Shown here: positions 18,386 to 28,004 of the stretch, piece by piece
How positions within the stretch are numbered: position 1 is the first letter of the stretch
Layout of the letters: each line of letters opens with the position of its first letter
Assembly (NCBI RefSeq): GCF_051201685.1
Contig: NZ_CP179213.1
Location: 310,001 to 374,000 of the forward strand
DNA: 64,000 nt
From: Luminiphilus sp051201685
Lineage (GTDB): Bacteria > Pseudomonadota > Gammaproteobacteria > Pseudomonadales > Halieaceae
Reading direction: 5' to 3'
Program-made: the position numbers and the translations under genes
Notes under the pieces: model-generated
The model's database searches: none
What the model was told of the DNA's origin: nothing
The model's input: only the letters and a program-made list of their open reading frames with translations

Positions 18386-19405
18386 TCAGCGTTTCAGTTT
18401 GTTGATGAGATCAGCGCGCAGACGGCGCGCCGCTTCAGAAGTCAGCGGCGCCATGCGCCCCCGAGCGTTTACTGGCATATGGTCGAGGTTATCTTCGTCC
18501 TCGTTGAAAACATACGCATCGAACAGCGCCTTCCAAGCCCGGCGCTGGGCATCGGGCAGTTGCTTTATCGAAAGCAGCGCGTGATTGAAAGCATCCATGG
18601 GTGCCCCAAAGACCGTTGGGGTCTCTGACCACCAATAATTAATCAATCCGTTTATGGCCGACAGAGATTCCACCTGATGCCACCACATACCGGGAAGGTA
18701 AATGGCGTCCCCGGGGTTCAACTCGGCCACCTGTGCCTGCGCCCAAGCTTCAGAGAAGCGTGGAAACTGATCAAGGTCTGGTTTGTGCATATCGACCAGA
18801 CTGATCGGCTGCCCCGCGGGGGTGAGATCCCAGGGACCCACATAAAGATTTTCGACTTGATCAGGGGGGAACACGGTAAATCGGCGTTGACCCATGACAC
18901 AGCAGGCCAGGTTGCGAGGATAGTCGAAATGCGCGGCAATGCGGCTTCGGTTGCCCACCCAAAGGCTGGCGAGGGGTTGGGCGTTGGGGATCGGAATATT
19001 ATTCGCGGCTCGGAAGCCCGGTAGCGCCTGATCAACATTGGTTGATCCCACATAGAGGGTTGGCGCTTGCACCTCCGCTTTTAGGGCCAATAACTTACTG
19101 AATACAGCCTCTAGCGTGGTGTCCAGCTGAATAAAGTTAAAGCCATCTAAAGCGTCGTTGTAAAAGAGCCGACCGTCATGCTCGGTCTCAGCAAGAAATG
19201 CTGAGGTTTTTTTGTGAGCGCTAAACGACGCGATATAGCTCAGCGCCTCATCATCCCTCGCGCTGCTTTGGACTAAAGGCCAATTGGCGACTAGACCCCG
19301 TGCCACCCAAGGCTCGTCGGCGCGCAGCCATGCTTCATCAAGGGGCTGTCCGTTGTGGAAATCAATTTCCCTGATGGGAGGGGGAAGTGTGAGTGCGGTT
19401 GCCAC
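18386..19405 (-). CDS. Cupin_8 (JmjC-like) Fe(II)/2-oxoglutarate-type protein
   Basis: This 339-aa protein has a double-stranded beta-helix with metal ligands H159 and D161 (HFD) and a distal H243 in PGMWWHQVES, the layout of FIH-like cupin_8 hydroxylases. Such enzymes usually hydroxylate a protein or small molecule with 2-oxoglutarate. It sits 6 bp after the SapC stop and 17 bp before halogenase 1, so all three are likely co-transcribed. The combination suggests a shared oxidative task linked to glucan uptake, which is inference. Confidence 0.88.
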   Translation of the reverse strand: MATALTLPPPIREIDFHNGQPLDEAWLRADEPWVARGLVANWPLVQSSARDDEALSYIASFSAHKKTSAFLAETEHDGRLFYNDALDGFNFIQLDTTLEAVFSKLLALKAEVQAPTLYVGSTNVDQALPGFRAANNIPIPNAQPLASLWVGNRSRIAAHFDYPRNLACCVMGQRRFTVFPPDQVENLYVGPWDLTPAGQPISLVDMHKPDLDQFPRFSEAWAQAQVAELNPGDAIYLPGMWWHQVESLSAINGLINYWWSETPTVFGAPMDAFNHALLSIKQLPDAQRRAWKALFDAYVFNEDEDNLDHMPVNARGRMAPLTSEAARRLRADLINKLKR

Positions 19406-19411
19406 GGCTGA

Positions 19412-20128
19412 CTAAATCCCGCCGGTTTTTCTGCGAATCAGCGACTGCAATTGGGACTGAGAGGCGAACATTAAAAACGTGGCTGCCAAAAGCCCTTGCT
19501 CCGACAGACGCTGCAGTCCGGTATTGTCGAGGGCAAGTAAGGCTTCATCATTAATCATATAAAAGCCAGCCAGCTGGTGCTTGGCACCGGTATCCAGCGT
19601 AATTTCTAGGTCGCAGGAAGTAATCAAATCTAAAGACACTAGCGTCTGGCTGAGGGTGTCGGCTAAGGCGTGTCCTTCATGAATGGCTTCCATGATGGCA
19701 GTCAGTCGATCGAGGTAGTCCGAGTAGCCGCCGTGCTCGGAAAAGAGTGGTTCGCCCTCTGTCGTGCTGACTTTGGCATGGGCCATATCCACGGCAACAA
19801 CGGGTGTGGGCTTATCACCGCCGTCTTTACTTTCGAAGCCGATCATCAGTGGGCCCCGTTGCATCATGAGGGGTATATAGGGGGCATCCCAGTTGCCGTC
19901 CTGAAGGAATAGGTTTTCACCCTCCTCAAAGCCCAGCAGCGCAATGGGGTGCAAATCGCCCGATTGAGCATCTTTAAAGAACAACAGCGGATAGCAGCTT
20001 TGCAATCCTCTGAATTCGTTGGGATAAACCGGTACGAACATCACGTTGTCGCCGTAGTCGGCGCCAAACTCCCGAATGACTCGGAGCTGGGCATGCTGCA
20101 CGTTGTTGAGTTTCTCGATGGAGGACAT
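19412..20128 (-). CDS. SapC family protein (PF07277)
   Basis: This 238-aa cytosolic protein matches the SapC family by its NVMFVPVYPNEF opening, YPLLFFKDA and ALLGFEEGENLF block and C-terminal FYMINDEAL. It is not the SapC permease of the Sap peptide transporter. ATG 20128 is chosen instead of a TTG at 20158 that would overlap the upstream halogenase; the gap is then 16 bp. Members are found in carbohydrate-type TonB receptor loci with tryptophan-halogenase-like genes, as here. The biochemical role is unknown. Confidence 0.88.
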   Translation of the reverse strand: MSSIEKLNNVQHAQLRVIREFGADYGDNVMFVPVYPNEFRGLQSCYPLLFFKDAQSGDLHPIALLGFEEGENLFLQDGNWDAPYIPLMMQRGPLMIGFESKDGGDKPTPVVAVDMAHAKVSTTEGEPLFSEHGGYSDYLDRLTAIMEAIHEGHALADTLSQTLVSLDLITSCDLEITLDTGAKHQLAGFYMINDEALLALDNTGLQRLSEQGLLAATFLMFASQSQLQSLIRRKTGGI

Positions 20129-20144
20129 AAGCTTGACCGTTGTG

Positions 20145-21731
20145 TCAGAGCGCCGCAAAGTCGCGGTGCAGTAGGTCCGATAATAACCTGCGATTACTCG
20201 GAAGGTGTTGGCTCATGCGCTGGGCCTGCTGCTGCACGTCTTGAAAGAGTTGTAGGCTTTGGTTGCGCTGTTGGTCTAATCGTTTGCGGGGTACTTGCGC
20301 TTGATGGGTCTGAAAGCCCATGCCCATTAATACGTATTGGTAGCTTGCCGAGGGAAATAGCTCGTCGGTGCGCTGGTCTTCACCATGCCATGGGATCTCG
20401 GCTTGCCACAGCATCAGTTTTTCTTGCAAAGCTTGAGGGATGCTCTCTGCTGTGCGGTGATCCTGCCAGTAGCTGGAGTCCTCTCGCTTCGAGAGCACGT
20501 AGTGTAGCTTTAGAAATTCGACGATGTGCTCCCATCGCGCGGTGAACTCGCGATTATAGCGAGCTGCCTGCACGGACATCGCCGCTCGATTGCTGGGGAA
20601 TCGGTCGGCAATGGCTCTTGCCCCAAGTTCTACTAAAACCAGAGCAGAGGCCTCTAAGGGTTCTACAAACCCTGCTGCCAGCCCAATAGCGACACAGTTT
20701 TTGTGCCAAAACGTCTCTCTATAGCCGGGTTGAAAGGCTAGCAGCCGTGGTGCCTTCCACGATGTTCCCGCCGCGGAGTCTGGCGCTTGTAGACGCAAGT
20801 AGTCCTCAAGGGTTCGCTCTGCAGTAGCCTCATCAGTGTGGGTACTGGAAAAAACGTAACCGACACCACGGCGTTCTCGCAATCCAATGTCCCAAATCCA
20901 GCCGGCGCGCTGTGCGCTGGCCCAGGTCGTGGATTTAATCCTGTCATCAGATGACGGGTAGGCGAGCTGGGTTGCCAGTGCTCGATCATTGAACAAAATC
21001 GAATCCACCCCGGTCAGGGGAATGTCGTAGTGTTTGCCCAGAAGTAGGGCGCTGAAACCACTGCAGTCAATGAACAGATCCCCAGAGACTGTGGTATCCG
21101 CGGAGGTTTGCAGGCTCTCAATGTAGCCTTGGGCATCGCAAGCAACCTGACTGACGTGTGCCACGGTGTGAGTGACACCTAGAGCTTCCACTGCGTGTTC
21201 GGACAGCATAGCGGCAAAGGCCCCTGCATCGAGGTGATATCCGTAGTTCAAAGCATAGGCATAGTCGGGAATACCCAGCTGTTTAGCGGTTCCTGACTCA
21301 TCGCAGATTCTGCACTGTGGGGTCACGCTGTGGGCAAAGGATTGCTCGGGGTTTTCTGCTTCCAGCCAGACCTCGGCGAGATTGGCTTCACTGTAACCAG
21401 CGGGGGTTGAGAAAGGGTGGTAGTAACTCTCACCGTTGCCGTGGAGCCAGTTGCGAAAGTAGGTGCCTTGTTTGAGCGACCCTTGGCAGCGGCGAAGAAA
21501 CTCTGCTTCGTTAATACCGATCTTTTTTAGCGTAGACCGCATTGATGGCCACGTGCCTTCTCCGACGCCAATCGCGGGGGTGTCGGGGGATTCAATAAGC
21601 GTGATGGAAAAGTCGTCTGATAATTGAAACTCCGCCGCCAACACGCAGGCCGTGAGCCAGCCAGCGGTGCCGCCGCCAACAATCACAATCTGTTTAACGG
21701 TTTGCGGTGTGTTTGGGTCGTTACTCAGCAT
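20145..21731 (-). CDS. Tryptophan-halogenase-family flavoprotein (copy 2)
   Basis: This 528-aa PF04820 protein has GGGTAGW near residue 19, the conserved Lys87 (SLKQGTYFRNW), a WIWDIG version of the WxWxIP motif, and FVEPLEAS with its Glu. It differs clearly from copy 1 (16881), so the two are diverged paralogues rather than a recent duplication. It is the first gene after the TonB receptor (130 bp gap) and is followed by SapC and cupin_8. It may be a monooxygenase or halogenase acting on a ligand imported by the receptor; the substrate is not evident. Confidence 0.92.
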   Translation of the reverse strand: MLSNDPNTPQTVKQIVIVGGGTAGWLTACVLAAEFQLSDDFSITLIESPDTPAIGVGEGTWPSMRSTLKKIGINEAEFLRRCQGSLKQGTYFRNWLHGNGESYYHPFSTPAGYSEANLAEVWLEAENPEQSFAHSVTPQCRICDESGTAKQLGIPDYAYALNYGYHLDAGAFAAMLSEHAVEALGVTHTVAHVSQVACDAQGYIESLQTSADTTVSGDLFIDCSGFSALLLGKHYDIPLTGVDSILFNDRALATQLAYPSSDDRIKSTTWASAQRAGWIWDIGLRERRGVGYVFSSTHTDEATAERTLEDYLRLQAPDSAAGTSWKAPRLLAFQPGYRETFWHKNCVAIGLAAGFVEPLEASALVLVELGARAIADRFPSNRAAMSVQAARYNREFTARWEHIVEFLKLHYVLSKREDSSYWQDHRTAESIPQALQEKLMLWQAEIPWHGEDQRTDELFPSASYQYVLMGMGFQTHQAQVPRKRLDQQRNQSLQLFQDVQQQAQRMSQHLPSNRRLLSDLLHRDFAAL

Positions 21732-21861
21732 ACAGAGCGGTATTCCGTCGGTTTGCGTCGGGGAGTCCGTAGTCTAGAGGTTAATAGTCGGAATAAAAAC
21801 TTACTGGCCATCACCCCAGATGGGGGTGTGGCCTTGTTTGCTCACCTGTTAATGAGGGGCG

Positions 21862-24795
21862 CTAGTAGGTGTAGCGGAAGCCTAGGTTGTAACGTGCCCC
21901 AAGCTGACCCACGCTGTAAATCTGCAGGGGATCCCGGCCATGAGACCTGAATGTCTCGTTGGTGAGGTTTATGCCTTCAACAAAAACGGTCAGCCCGTCG
22001 GTAACTGAGTAACTAGCACTGGCATCCCACTGCTCGTACTCCTCGGTATAGGCAGGCTTCGTTACGCCTCCGATAAAGTAGCTGTCGCGCCAGTTGTAAG
22101 CCGCTCTCGCCTCAAAGCCAAAGCCTTCGTAGTAAAGGATAAAGTTACGGGTGTCCGACAGTCCCGGAAGTGCAAACTGCGGCGCGTCGGAACTGTTATC
22201 GAAGGTGGCACTACCGCTGGCCAAGGTCATATTGGCGATAAAACCAAAGCCGGTATCCCACAGGCTGTGTTGCCATGCGATTTCCCAGCCGTCGATCTTA
22301 GCTTCCTCCGCCGAGTTGATGCGAGTATCAACATCAAAATAAGCGGGGTCATCACGGCCCGGAACCCCGGTAATCACCTGATTGACGGCATCAACCCCGG
22401 GTTCGTTGGGGTACTTGGTGAAAATGTAGTCGCGGATGTCACCGTTTGAGGCTGCCACACCGAGCGCGTTAATAGCATCTGCGTAAAGTGGCCCCAGTGC
22501 GGGGTGAGCCAGCTCTGGGTAGAGCACGACGTCCTGCTGCTCTGCCGAAGTCACAAAGTTCACGACCGATTTATCGAAATAACCCACGGAGACATAGCTG
22601 ACGTCGCTGTAATACCACTCCAGTGAGAAGTCCCAGTTGTCTGACTCGTGGGGCATCAGACCGGGATTTCCGATCGAGCCATCGGCGGTGTGCTCACCCT
22701 CGACAACACGAAGCACGGTTCCAATCGACAAATTACCGCGCAAATCCGCGTAGCTGGGTCGAGATATGGTTTGGCTGTAGGACGCGCGGAAAATGACGTC
22801 GTCGATCACTTCAATATCAAAATCGACGTTGGGGAGAAGTACGTCGTAGTCGCCGCTCAGTGATGTCGTAATGTTGCCCTCAGCGGGCACTGCTGAGAAT
22901 TCGTTGGTAGAGGCCCAATCAATGCTGACATAGTTCTGAGACTCGGCACTCGATGTCACTTCAGTCTCTTCGTAGCGCAGTCCTGCCCTAAAATTAAACG
23001 GTCGGTCGAAAAGATCTCCCGCGTAGCCAATCTGAAAGTAGGCGGAATAGCTCTCCTCACGGAATTGGTTACCAAAACCTGGGTCGCTATCGGCACAAAA
23101 ACCGGTTCCGCAATCGCCGCCGGCCACTGCAGTGGCGAGATACATGGGGTCGGTATCGGCAAGCGCCTGTAATTCTTCGGCCCTTGCTGCGACTTCTTCC
23201 ATGTTAAAGACGAAGAAGTTGTTGGTCACACTATCGCCGCCTGACAGCTCGTCGTACATGCCGGCTAGAGAGGCCGGTATAACAAGGTCTGAGACCGATC
23301 CGTAAGCCGAGGCTTGGTTTTGGCCCCAGGTATTGCGCTGTACAATACTGCCAGCCTCAAAGTTGTCGATATCGGTGTAGGCGAGACCGAAATCCAGCAT
23401 AAGAGTTTCAGTGAGATCGAAGACGCCAGAAAATTGCGCCTGCTCGATGTTCATTTCAGCCCAGCTGTTGCCAAACACGCTTCCGGTGATCTGCATGTCG
23501 TCCGGTGATAACGGGTCAGCCAGCCCGATTTGAGTAATCGGTATTTCATTGGAGTAATCGACTGTCGCAGATTGTCGGCCAAAGGCCGCCATCGAGAGGT
23601 TAGCGGAGCTGCCAAAGGCACTGTTGGGCTCACGCTCGGCGGTGGAGTCGTGATAATCGAGCATCACGCTTAGCCGGTCTGTGAGATCCCACTCCAGATT
23701 AAGACCCAGTGACGCTCGACTATTCTTCGAGGCGTCGACGCCGGCGCCCATGGGAGAGTCGGGTTGGTTGTTGTCTTCAGAGTAAACCAGTGGTGAGACA
23801 ATGCCGTCGCCCATCCACGTGCCCGATTGTCCTGTTGGGCTAAACCAAACTGACATGTTGTTATAACGGTGGTCTAATTCCAGCTCGGCTACGGTGTAAT
23901 CTAGGGTTGCCGTGAGGCTATCTATGGGACGCCACTGCAGGGTGAGCTGGCCATTGATCCGGGTTCGCTCCCACTCGTCGAGCTGATAAATTTGCTGTTG
24001 TGGCAGGCCAACGAGATCCCCCGCTCCGGGAATGTTGTCGTGCTGGCCGTTATCTGGAATACCGCTGCCGTCTCGCTCAAGCCATTCGGTGTTGCTGGCT
24101 GAGGATTGCCCATTGTGGCGCTCCTGAAATGTGCCGGTAAGTGCAATACCCACGGTATCGTCGAAGAACGTTTGCGATGCAAACGCTGAAATTTCAGGGG
24201 TGTAGTCGTCCCCGGTTCGCGTTGACTGGTCGTACATGGCCGAGGCACTGATCGAGGCATTTAGGCCGGGTCGGTCCAATGGCCGGGCAGTTTTGATGTT
24301 GATGGTGGCGCCAATGCCGCCGGTAGACACATTGGCACGGGAAGTTTTATAAATTTCGACGCCTGATACTGACTCAGCAGCAATATCAGCAAAGTCGAAT
24401 GAGCGACCCAAGCCGCTGTGGGTCGGCATCTGCCGGCTGTTGAGCGTCACCAAGTTAAAATCGGCGCCAAAACCCCGGACGGTGACCGTTGAGCCCTCTC
24501 CTCGCTGGCGGTCAATGGCTACGCCCGTGACCCTTTGCAGAGCTTCTGCGAGGTTGGTGTCCGGAAAGTCGCCAATGTCTTCTGCGGTAATCGCGTCAAC
24601 AACGCCCGATGAGTAGCGTTTCAGGTCCTGAGCACGCTGTAGGCTTGAGCGGATACCGGTAACAACCACTTCTTCAATGACCGGGCTATCCAATGCTAGA
24701 TCGGTTTGACCGCTGGCTGCGGAGGCGAGCAGGCCGGTCAGGGCAAAAGATACGGCTTTGGTAACCGGTTTGGTGTTGAAAGGTATTGATCGCAT
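21862..24795 (-). CDS. TonB-dependent receptor, carbohydrate type
   Basis: This 977-aa outer-membrane receptor has a signal peptide (about 1-30). A TonB-box-like EEVVVTGIRSS follows, then the plug domain (about 45-170; NLAEALQRVTGVAIDRQRGE, TVRGFGADFNLVTLN) and a large beta-barrel ending in an aromatic residue (FRYTY). The plug wording is typical of the large marine receptors for oligosaccharides. Its neighbours (two GH16 enzymes, SapC, halogenase-like genes) suggest that beta-1,3-gluco-oligosaccharides are the ligand. The gene heads a minus-strand operon and is divergent from the GH16 gene at 25585. No SusD partner is present, as usual in Proteobacteria. Confidence 0.94.
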   Translation of the reverse strand: MRSIPFNTKPVTKAVSFALTGLLASAASGQTDLALDSPVIEEVVVTGIRSSLQRAQDLKRYSSGVVDAITAEDIGDFPDTNLAEALQRVTGVAIDRQRGEGSTVTVRGFGADFNLVTLNSRQMPTHSGLGRSFDFADIAAESVSGVEIYKTSRANVSTGGIGATINIKTARPLDRPGLNASISASAMYDQSTRTGDDYTPEISAFASQTFFDDTVGIALTGTFQERHNGQSSASNTEWLERDGSGIPDNGQHDNIPGAGDLVGLPQQQIYQLDEWERTRINGQLTLQWRPIDSLTATLDYTVAELELDHRYNNMSVWFSPTGQSGTWMGDGIVSPLVYSEDNNQPDSPMGAGVDASKNSRASLGLNLEWDLTDRLSVMLDYHDSTAEREPNSAFGSSANLSMAAFGRQSATVDYSNEIPITQIGLADPLSPDDMQITGSVFGNSWAEMNIEQAQFSGVFDLTETLMLDFGLAYTDIDNFEAGSIVQRNTWGQNQASAYGSVSDLVIPASLAGMYDELSGGDSVTNNFFVFNMEEVAARAEELQALADTDPMYLATAVAGGDCGTGFCADSDPGFGNQFREESYSAYFQIGYAGDLFDRPFNFRAGLRYEETEVTSSAESQNYVSIDWASTNEFSAVPAEGNITTSLSGDYDVLLPNVDFDIEVIDDVIFRASYSQTISRPSYADLRGNLSIGTVLRVVEGEHTADGSIGNPGLMPHESDNWDFSLEWYYSDVSYVSVGYFDKSVVNFVTSAEQQDVVLYPELAHPALGPLYADAINALGVAASNGDIRDYIFTKYPNEPGVDAVNQVITGVPGRDDPAYFDVDTRINSAEEAKIDGWEIAWQHSLWDTGFGFIANMTLASGSATFDNSSDAPQFALPGLSDTRNFILYYEGFGFEARAAYNWRDSYFIGGVTKPAYTEEYEQWDASASYSVTDGLTVFVEGINLTNETFRSHGRDPLQIYSVGQLGARYNLGFRYTY

Positions 24796-25125
24796 GGGTT
24801 TTACACGTATCTATCGAATGCTACAGTTTACTCAACACTGACGTGAAGGTGGTACTGAACGACGGGGCATACGACAAGCAGGGTCAGTCTTGCGGCAAGT
24901 GGGATACCGACGCTGGACGCATCGCGCACTGACAGCGCCGAGTGTGACGGCGGGTTGGGTGAGGTTATTGGCAAAGAACCCTTTTGGGCGTGGTGCTAGT
25001 GGGACTACCGATTTCTCCCGGCGCCTAGCGATCGATCGCCCGATTTGTAAGGCCAGATGCCTGTAGAGGCTGCCTTGGAGTTTGGACAGTATGCGACAAG
25101 CTGTACTGGACCTTGATTGGCATGC

Positions 25126-25170
25126 GTATTTGCATTATGCAACGTCTAATAAAACTTTATATGCAAATAC
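25126..25170. promoter_or_regulatory. Operator-like cluster of TTGCAT/ATGCAA half-sites
   Basis: GTATTTGCAT (25126-25135) and ATGCAAATAC (25161-25170) form a perfect 10-bp inverted repeat 25 bp apart. A 13-bp palindrome TTGCATTATGCAA overlaps the left arm at 25130-25142. The sequence around it is AT-rich, unlike the flanks. It lies between the divergent TonB receptor and GH16 genes, where a repressor or activator of the glucan locus would be expected. No regulator gene is nearby. Confidence 0.5.
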
Positions 25171-25274
25171 TATAAAAATATGCCATCATGTTTCCGGCGT
25201 CGTGTCCGGTTTGTTGGATGCGCATTGCCAAACGGCACACAGGTCGTGTTGTTTTATTTTTTTAAAAAGAGCGC

Positions 25275-25310
25275 TTTTGCCGTCCACCTAACGGGACGGC
25301 TTTTTTTTGT
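25275..25310 (+). terminator. Intrinsic terminator upstream of the second GH16 gene
   Basis: GCCGTCC and GGACGGC form a 7-bp stem with a 7-nt loop, followed by an eight-T run. It points in the plus direction and lies about 275 bp before the GH16 start, between divergent promoters. No protein-coding gene ends here; the 69-codon frame at 25082-25291 overlaps the stem and lacks support. It therefore ends a short transcript or a leader RNA. The rest of 24796-25584 shows no gene. Confidence 0.8.
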
Positions 25311-25584
25311 CTATCTTTTCTGTGAGCGGCGTGACCTTTGGTACTAGGCGGGCTTTGGGCTGGCTCGTAATGGGATTGGTTTGCGGGTTGGAGTATCATG
25401 CTCGCCGGGCGTCCCGCCCGGGCAGCGTTACAAGCCATTTTTTGGTCTCAGAGATTCGGCGCCACGACTTCAGCCGGGCTGGAATCCAATTGATGCAGGC
25501 CAACAACGTGGCTGTAATAATTTATGAGAGCGACTTGAGCGAGAGCGTTTAGCTTTTCGGGTGTAACAACAGCGGGTTAAATCT

Positions 25585-27474
25585 TTGAAACGGGTTATAG
25601 GGCTACTACTGCCCTTTATGATTTGCGGTTTTGTTGGTCCTTTGCATGCCCAGCAAATTACCTTGCCGGTGATTAGCTACGGTGAGCTGGGCGACACCTG
25701 GGATGGTGGTATTGCCGCGTTTGACGCAGCCAATACTGATTACGGAAGTTGTATTGGCGATTTCGGCGCGGGCTGCCCTAATGTTAGCTGGCGTTGGTCT
25801 CAAGGAGACAATGCTTACGAAGTCCTTGAGCTAGAATACCCCGGTACCGGCATGCTTGCGGGGGTGTATTTCAAGGCGTCCTCACCACAGGATCTCAGAA
25901 GTTTTTCTGGAGGAACCATTGAGTTTGATGCCTGGGCTTCAGAGCCGGGCACGGCGCTTACGTTAAAAGTGGACTGCGTATACCCCTGCACCTCTGGGGA
26001 TTGGCAGATACCCGGGACGATTGGCCCCTCATGGCAACGTGTCTCAATTGCTGTCGACGATTTGGTAGACCGAGGTTTAGATTTAAGTCGAATTGATACT
26101 GGCTTGGTAATTTGGCCCTCCGCCTTGGGGGCAGTCATTATTAAGCTCGACAATTTGGTCTGGCAGACCACTGCTGATCCCTCTGCGACACCGGATGGCA
26201 CCGATGATCAAACAGCGCAAACTGGCACGGGTGGTTCCACGCTGCTACTTGACAACTTATCAGGACAGGCAAACCTGTCGCCAACAAGTTACCCGGGTTA
26301 TCAACTCGCATGGTCTGATGAATTTAGTGCGTCTTCTCTCGATACATCCGTATGGAATTTTGACCTTGGTGGCGGTGGCTGGGGCAACAATGAGTTGCAG
26401 TATTACCAGCAAGACAACGTGGCTATCGATCGGGGGCATTTAGTCATTACCGCGAGAAGAGAGGCCAAGGGTGGTCGCAGCTATACCTCCTCCCGAGTAA
26501 AGACAGAAGGGACCATGGAATTTGGGTTTGGCCGGATTGATATCCGTGCCGCGCTGCCTCGAGGCCAAGGTATTTGGCCGGCTCTCTGGGCTCTTGGCGC
26601 CGATTTTCAGCAGGTCGGCTGGCCCTATTGTGGTGAGTTAGACATCATGGAAATGATTGGCGGTGGGGGTCGAGAAAATACCGTTCATGGCACGCTGCAT
26701 TGGAACGTTGGCGGCATCGGTGCGCCCTATGTACCTGCTTACCAAGGCGGCCAATTTCAGCAGGCGGGCGATGACTTTGGTGCTGGATTCAATGTCTTCA
26801 GTATGATCCGCGAGCATGACCGGGTGCAGTGGTTGGTTAACGACGAGCTCTATCACGAGCAGTATTTGCCGGACTCGCAAGACTTTAAGCCTTTTGATAA
26901 CCCCTTCTTTCTTGTTTTTAATGTTGCTGTGGGCGGTAACTGGCCCGGCTCACCGGACGGATCTACCCAGTTTCCACAACGCTTGGTGGTCGATTATGTC
27001 CGGGTATTCGCGGCGAGTTATGCGAATGAAGACTCAGACGGAGACGGTGTCCCAGACTCTGACGACGCTTTTCCAGTCGATCCCTATGAGTCTTTAGATA
27101 CCGATGGCGATGGTGTGGGTAACAACGCCGACAACGATGACGATGGCGACGGCGTGTCAGACTCTGAAGATGCTTTTTCCTTGAACGCTAGTGAGTCGTT
27201 GGATACCGATGGCGATGGCGTGGGTAACAACGCCGATGACGATGACGATGGCGACGGCTATGGCGATATCGAAGACCTTTTCCCCTTAGACCCTACGGAG
27301 TGGCTTGACTCAGACGGGGATGGTATTGGTGACAATTCGGATCAGGTGGTGTCGTCCACCTTTAATCTGCTGTTGATGACCATCACTGCTGGGCGGGGAG
27401 GGGCTGCTATTGATAAGGGAGCACCGGCTACGCAAACCAGTAAGAACGATGGCGCGAGTCAAAATATCCAATAG
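25585..27474 (+). CDS. Secreted GH16 beta-1,3-glucanase with N-terminal binding module, calcium repeats and conserved tail
   Basis: This 629-aa exported laminarinase-like enzyme has a signal peptide (LLLPFMICGFVGPLHAQ). A module at about 25-200 is homologous to the C-terminal repeats of the other GH16 (WDGGIAAFD, KVDCVYPCTSGDW, LDNLVW). The GH16 domain (about 240-475) carries GELDIMEM (E351, D353, E356). Thrombospondin type 3-like repeats rich in DxDGDG (about 480-590) probably bind calcium. The final tail STFNLLL...IDKGAPAT matches that of the protein at 12302. The start is TTG 25585, needed for a complete signal peptide. The gene is divergent from the TonB receptor. Confidence 0.93.
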   Translation: MKRVIGLLLPFMICGFVGPLHAQQITLPVISYGELGDTWDGGIAAFDAANTDYGSCIGDFGAGCPNVSWRWSQGDNAYEVLELEYPGTGMLAGVYFKASSPQDLRSFSGGTIEFDAWASEPGTALTLKVDCVYPCTSGDWQIPGTIGPSWQRVSIAVDDLVDRGLDLSRIDTGLVIWPSALGAVIIKLDNLVWQTTADPSATPDGTDDQTAQTGTGGSTLLLDNLSGQANLSPTSYPGYQLAWSDEFSASSLDTSVWNFDLGGGGWGNNELQYYQQDNVAIDRGHLVITARREAKGGRSYTSSRVKTEGTMEFGFGRIDIRAALPRGQGIWPALWALGADFQQVGWPYCGELDIMEMIGGGGRENTVHGTLHWNVGGIGAPYVPAYQGGQFQQAGDDFGAGFNVFSMIREHDRVQWLVNDELYHEQYLPDSQDFKPFDNPFFLVFNVAVGGNWPGSPDGSTQFPQRLVVDYVRVFAASYANEDSDGDGVPDSDDAFPVDPYESLDTDGDGVGNNADNDDDGDGVSDSEDAFSLNASESLDTDGDGVGNNADDDDDGDGYGDIEDLFPLDPTEWLDSDGDGIGDNSDQVVSSTFNLLLMTITAGRGGAAIDKGAPATQTSKNDGASQNIQ

Positions 27475-28004
27475 CCAGATTGGCGGATAGAGATAGGGTG
27501 AAGAGTGGGGTGGCTGCATAGGAGCCTCCCCGGTTGCACTCTGAAGCACATCGCCAGCCATGTCATAAACGGCGCGTCATTGAAAGCTCGAACCTCTGAA
27601 CATGCCGGGTTATACCCGTTATCAAAAAAGCCAACAGACCGATCCCAATTCCTTTCTTACTCGGGTTCTTTTAGAAAAAGAGACCTCTAGGGGTGGTCCG
27701 GATATCCTCAAGGGATACTCATTCTATGACCATCGGCCTATGAGGTTGGTTTAAGCTTTTGTTAGAGTCATGTCCCGATTCACGCATCGGTAAGGTCTCT
27801 CGTGATGCGTTCGCCCATTGGGCTCAACCAAACTGAATTTAGTTTTTCAAGCCGAAGGCGTCCCCATTAATTTGTAGGGTGTGCCTACCATTTGGTGGGT
27901 GCGCAATGACAGCCCGACCTTGATATCGATGCGTAATCGAACTACAAGGGTGATTTGGTTTAGCCGCGCCAGATGTCTGGTACCTCAAAGAATTAAGGAT
28001 TTCA
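27475..28004. other. 530-bp intergenic region
   Basis: It lies between the GH16 gene and the PhyH gene, both plus strand. I see no convincing gene, terminator or repeat. The PhyH start at 28005 has an AAGGAT Shine-Dalgarno at about 27995, and the promoter for the PhyH-MFS-Rieske group is probably within this interval. Confidence 0.5.

Noticed and set aside
16881..21731. Halogenated natural-product gene cluster
   Set aside because: There are no NRPS, PKS or tailoring partners. The SapC, cupin_8, TonB receptor and GH16 context points to glycan use.
25082..25291. Small protein gene before the orphan terminator
   Set aside because: The frame runs into the terminator stem, has no clear Shine-Dalgarno and has an irregular composition; a non-coding RNA or leader is more likely.
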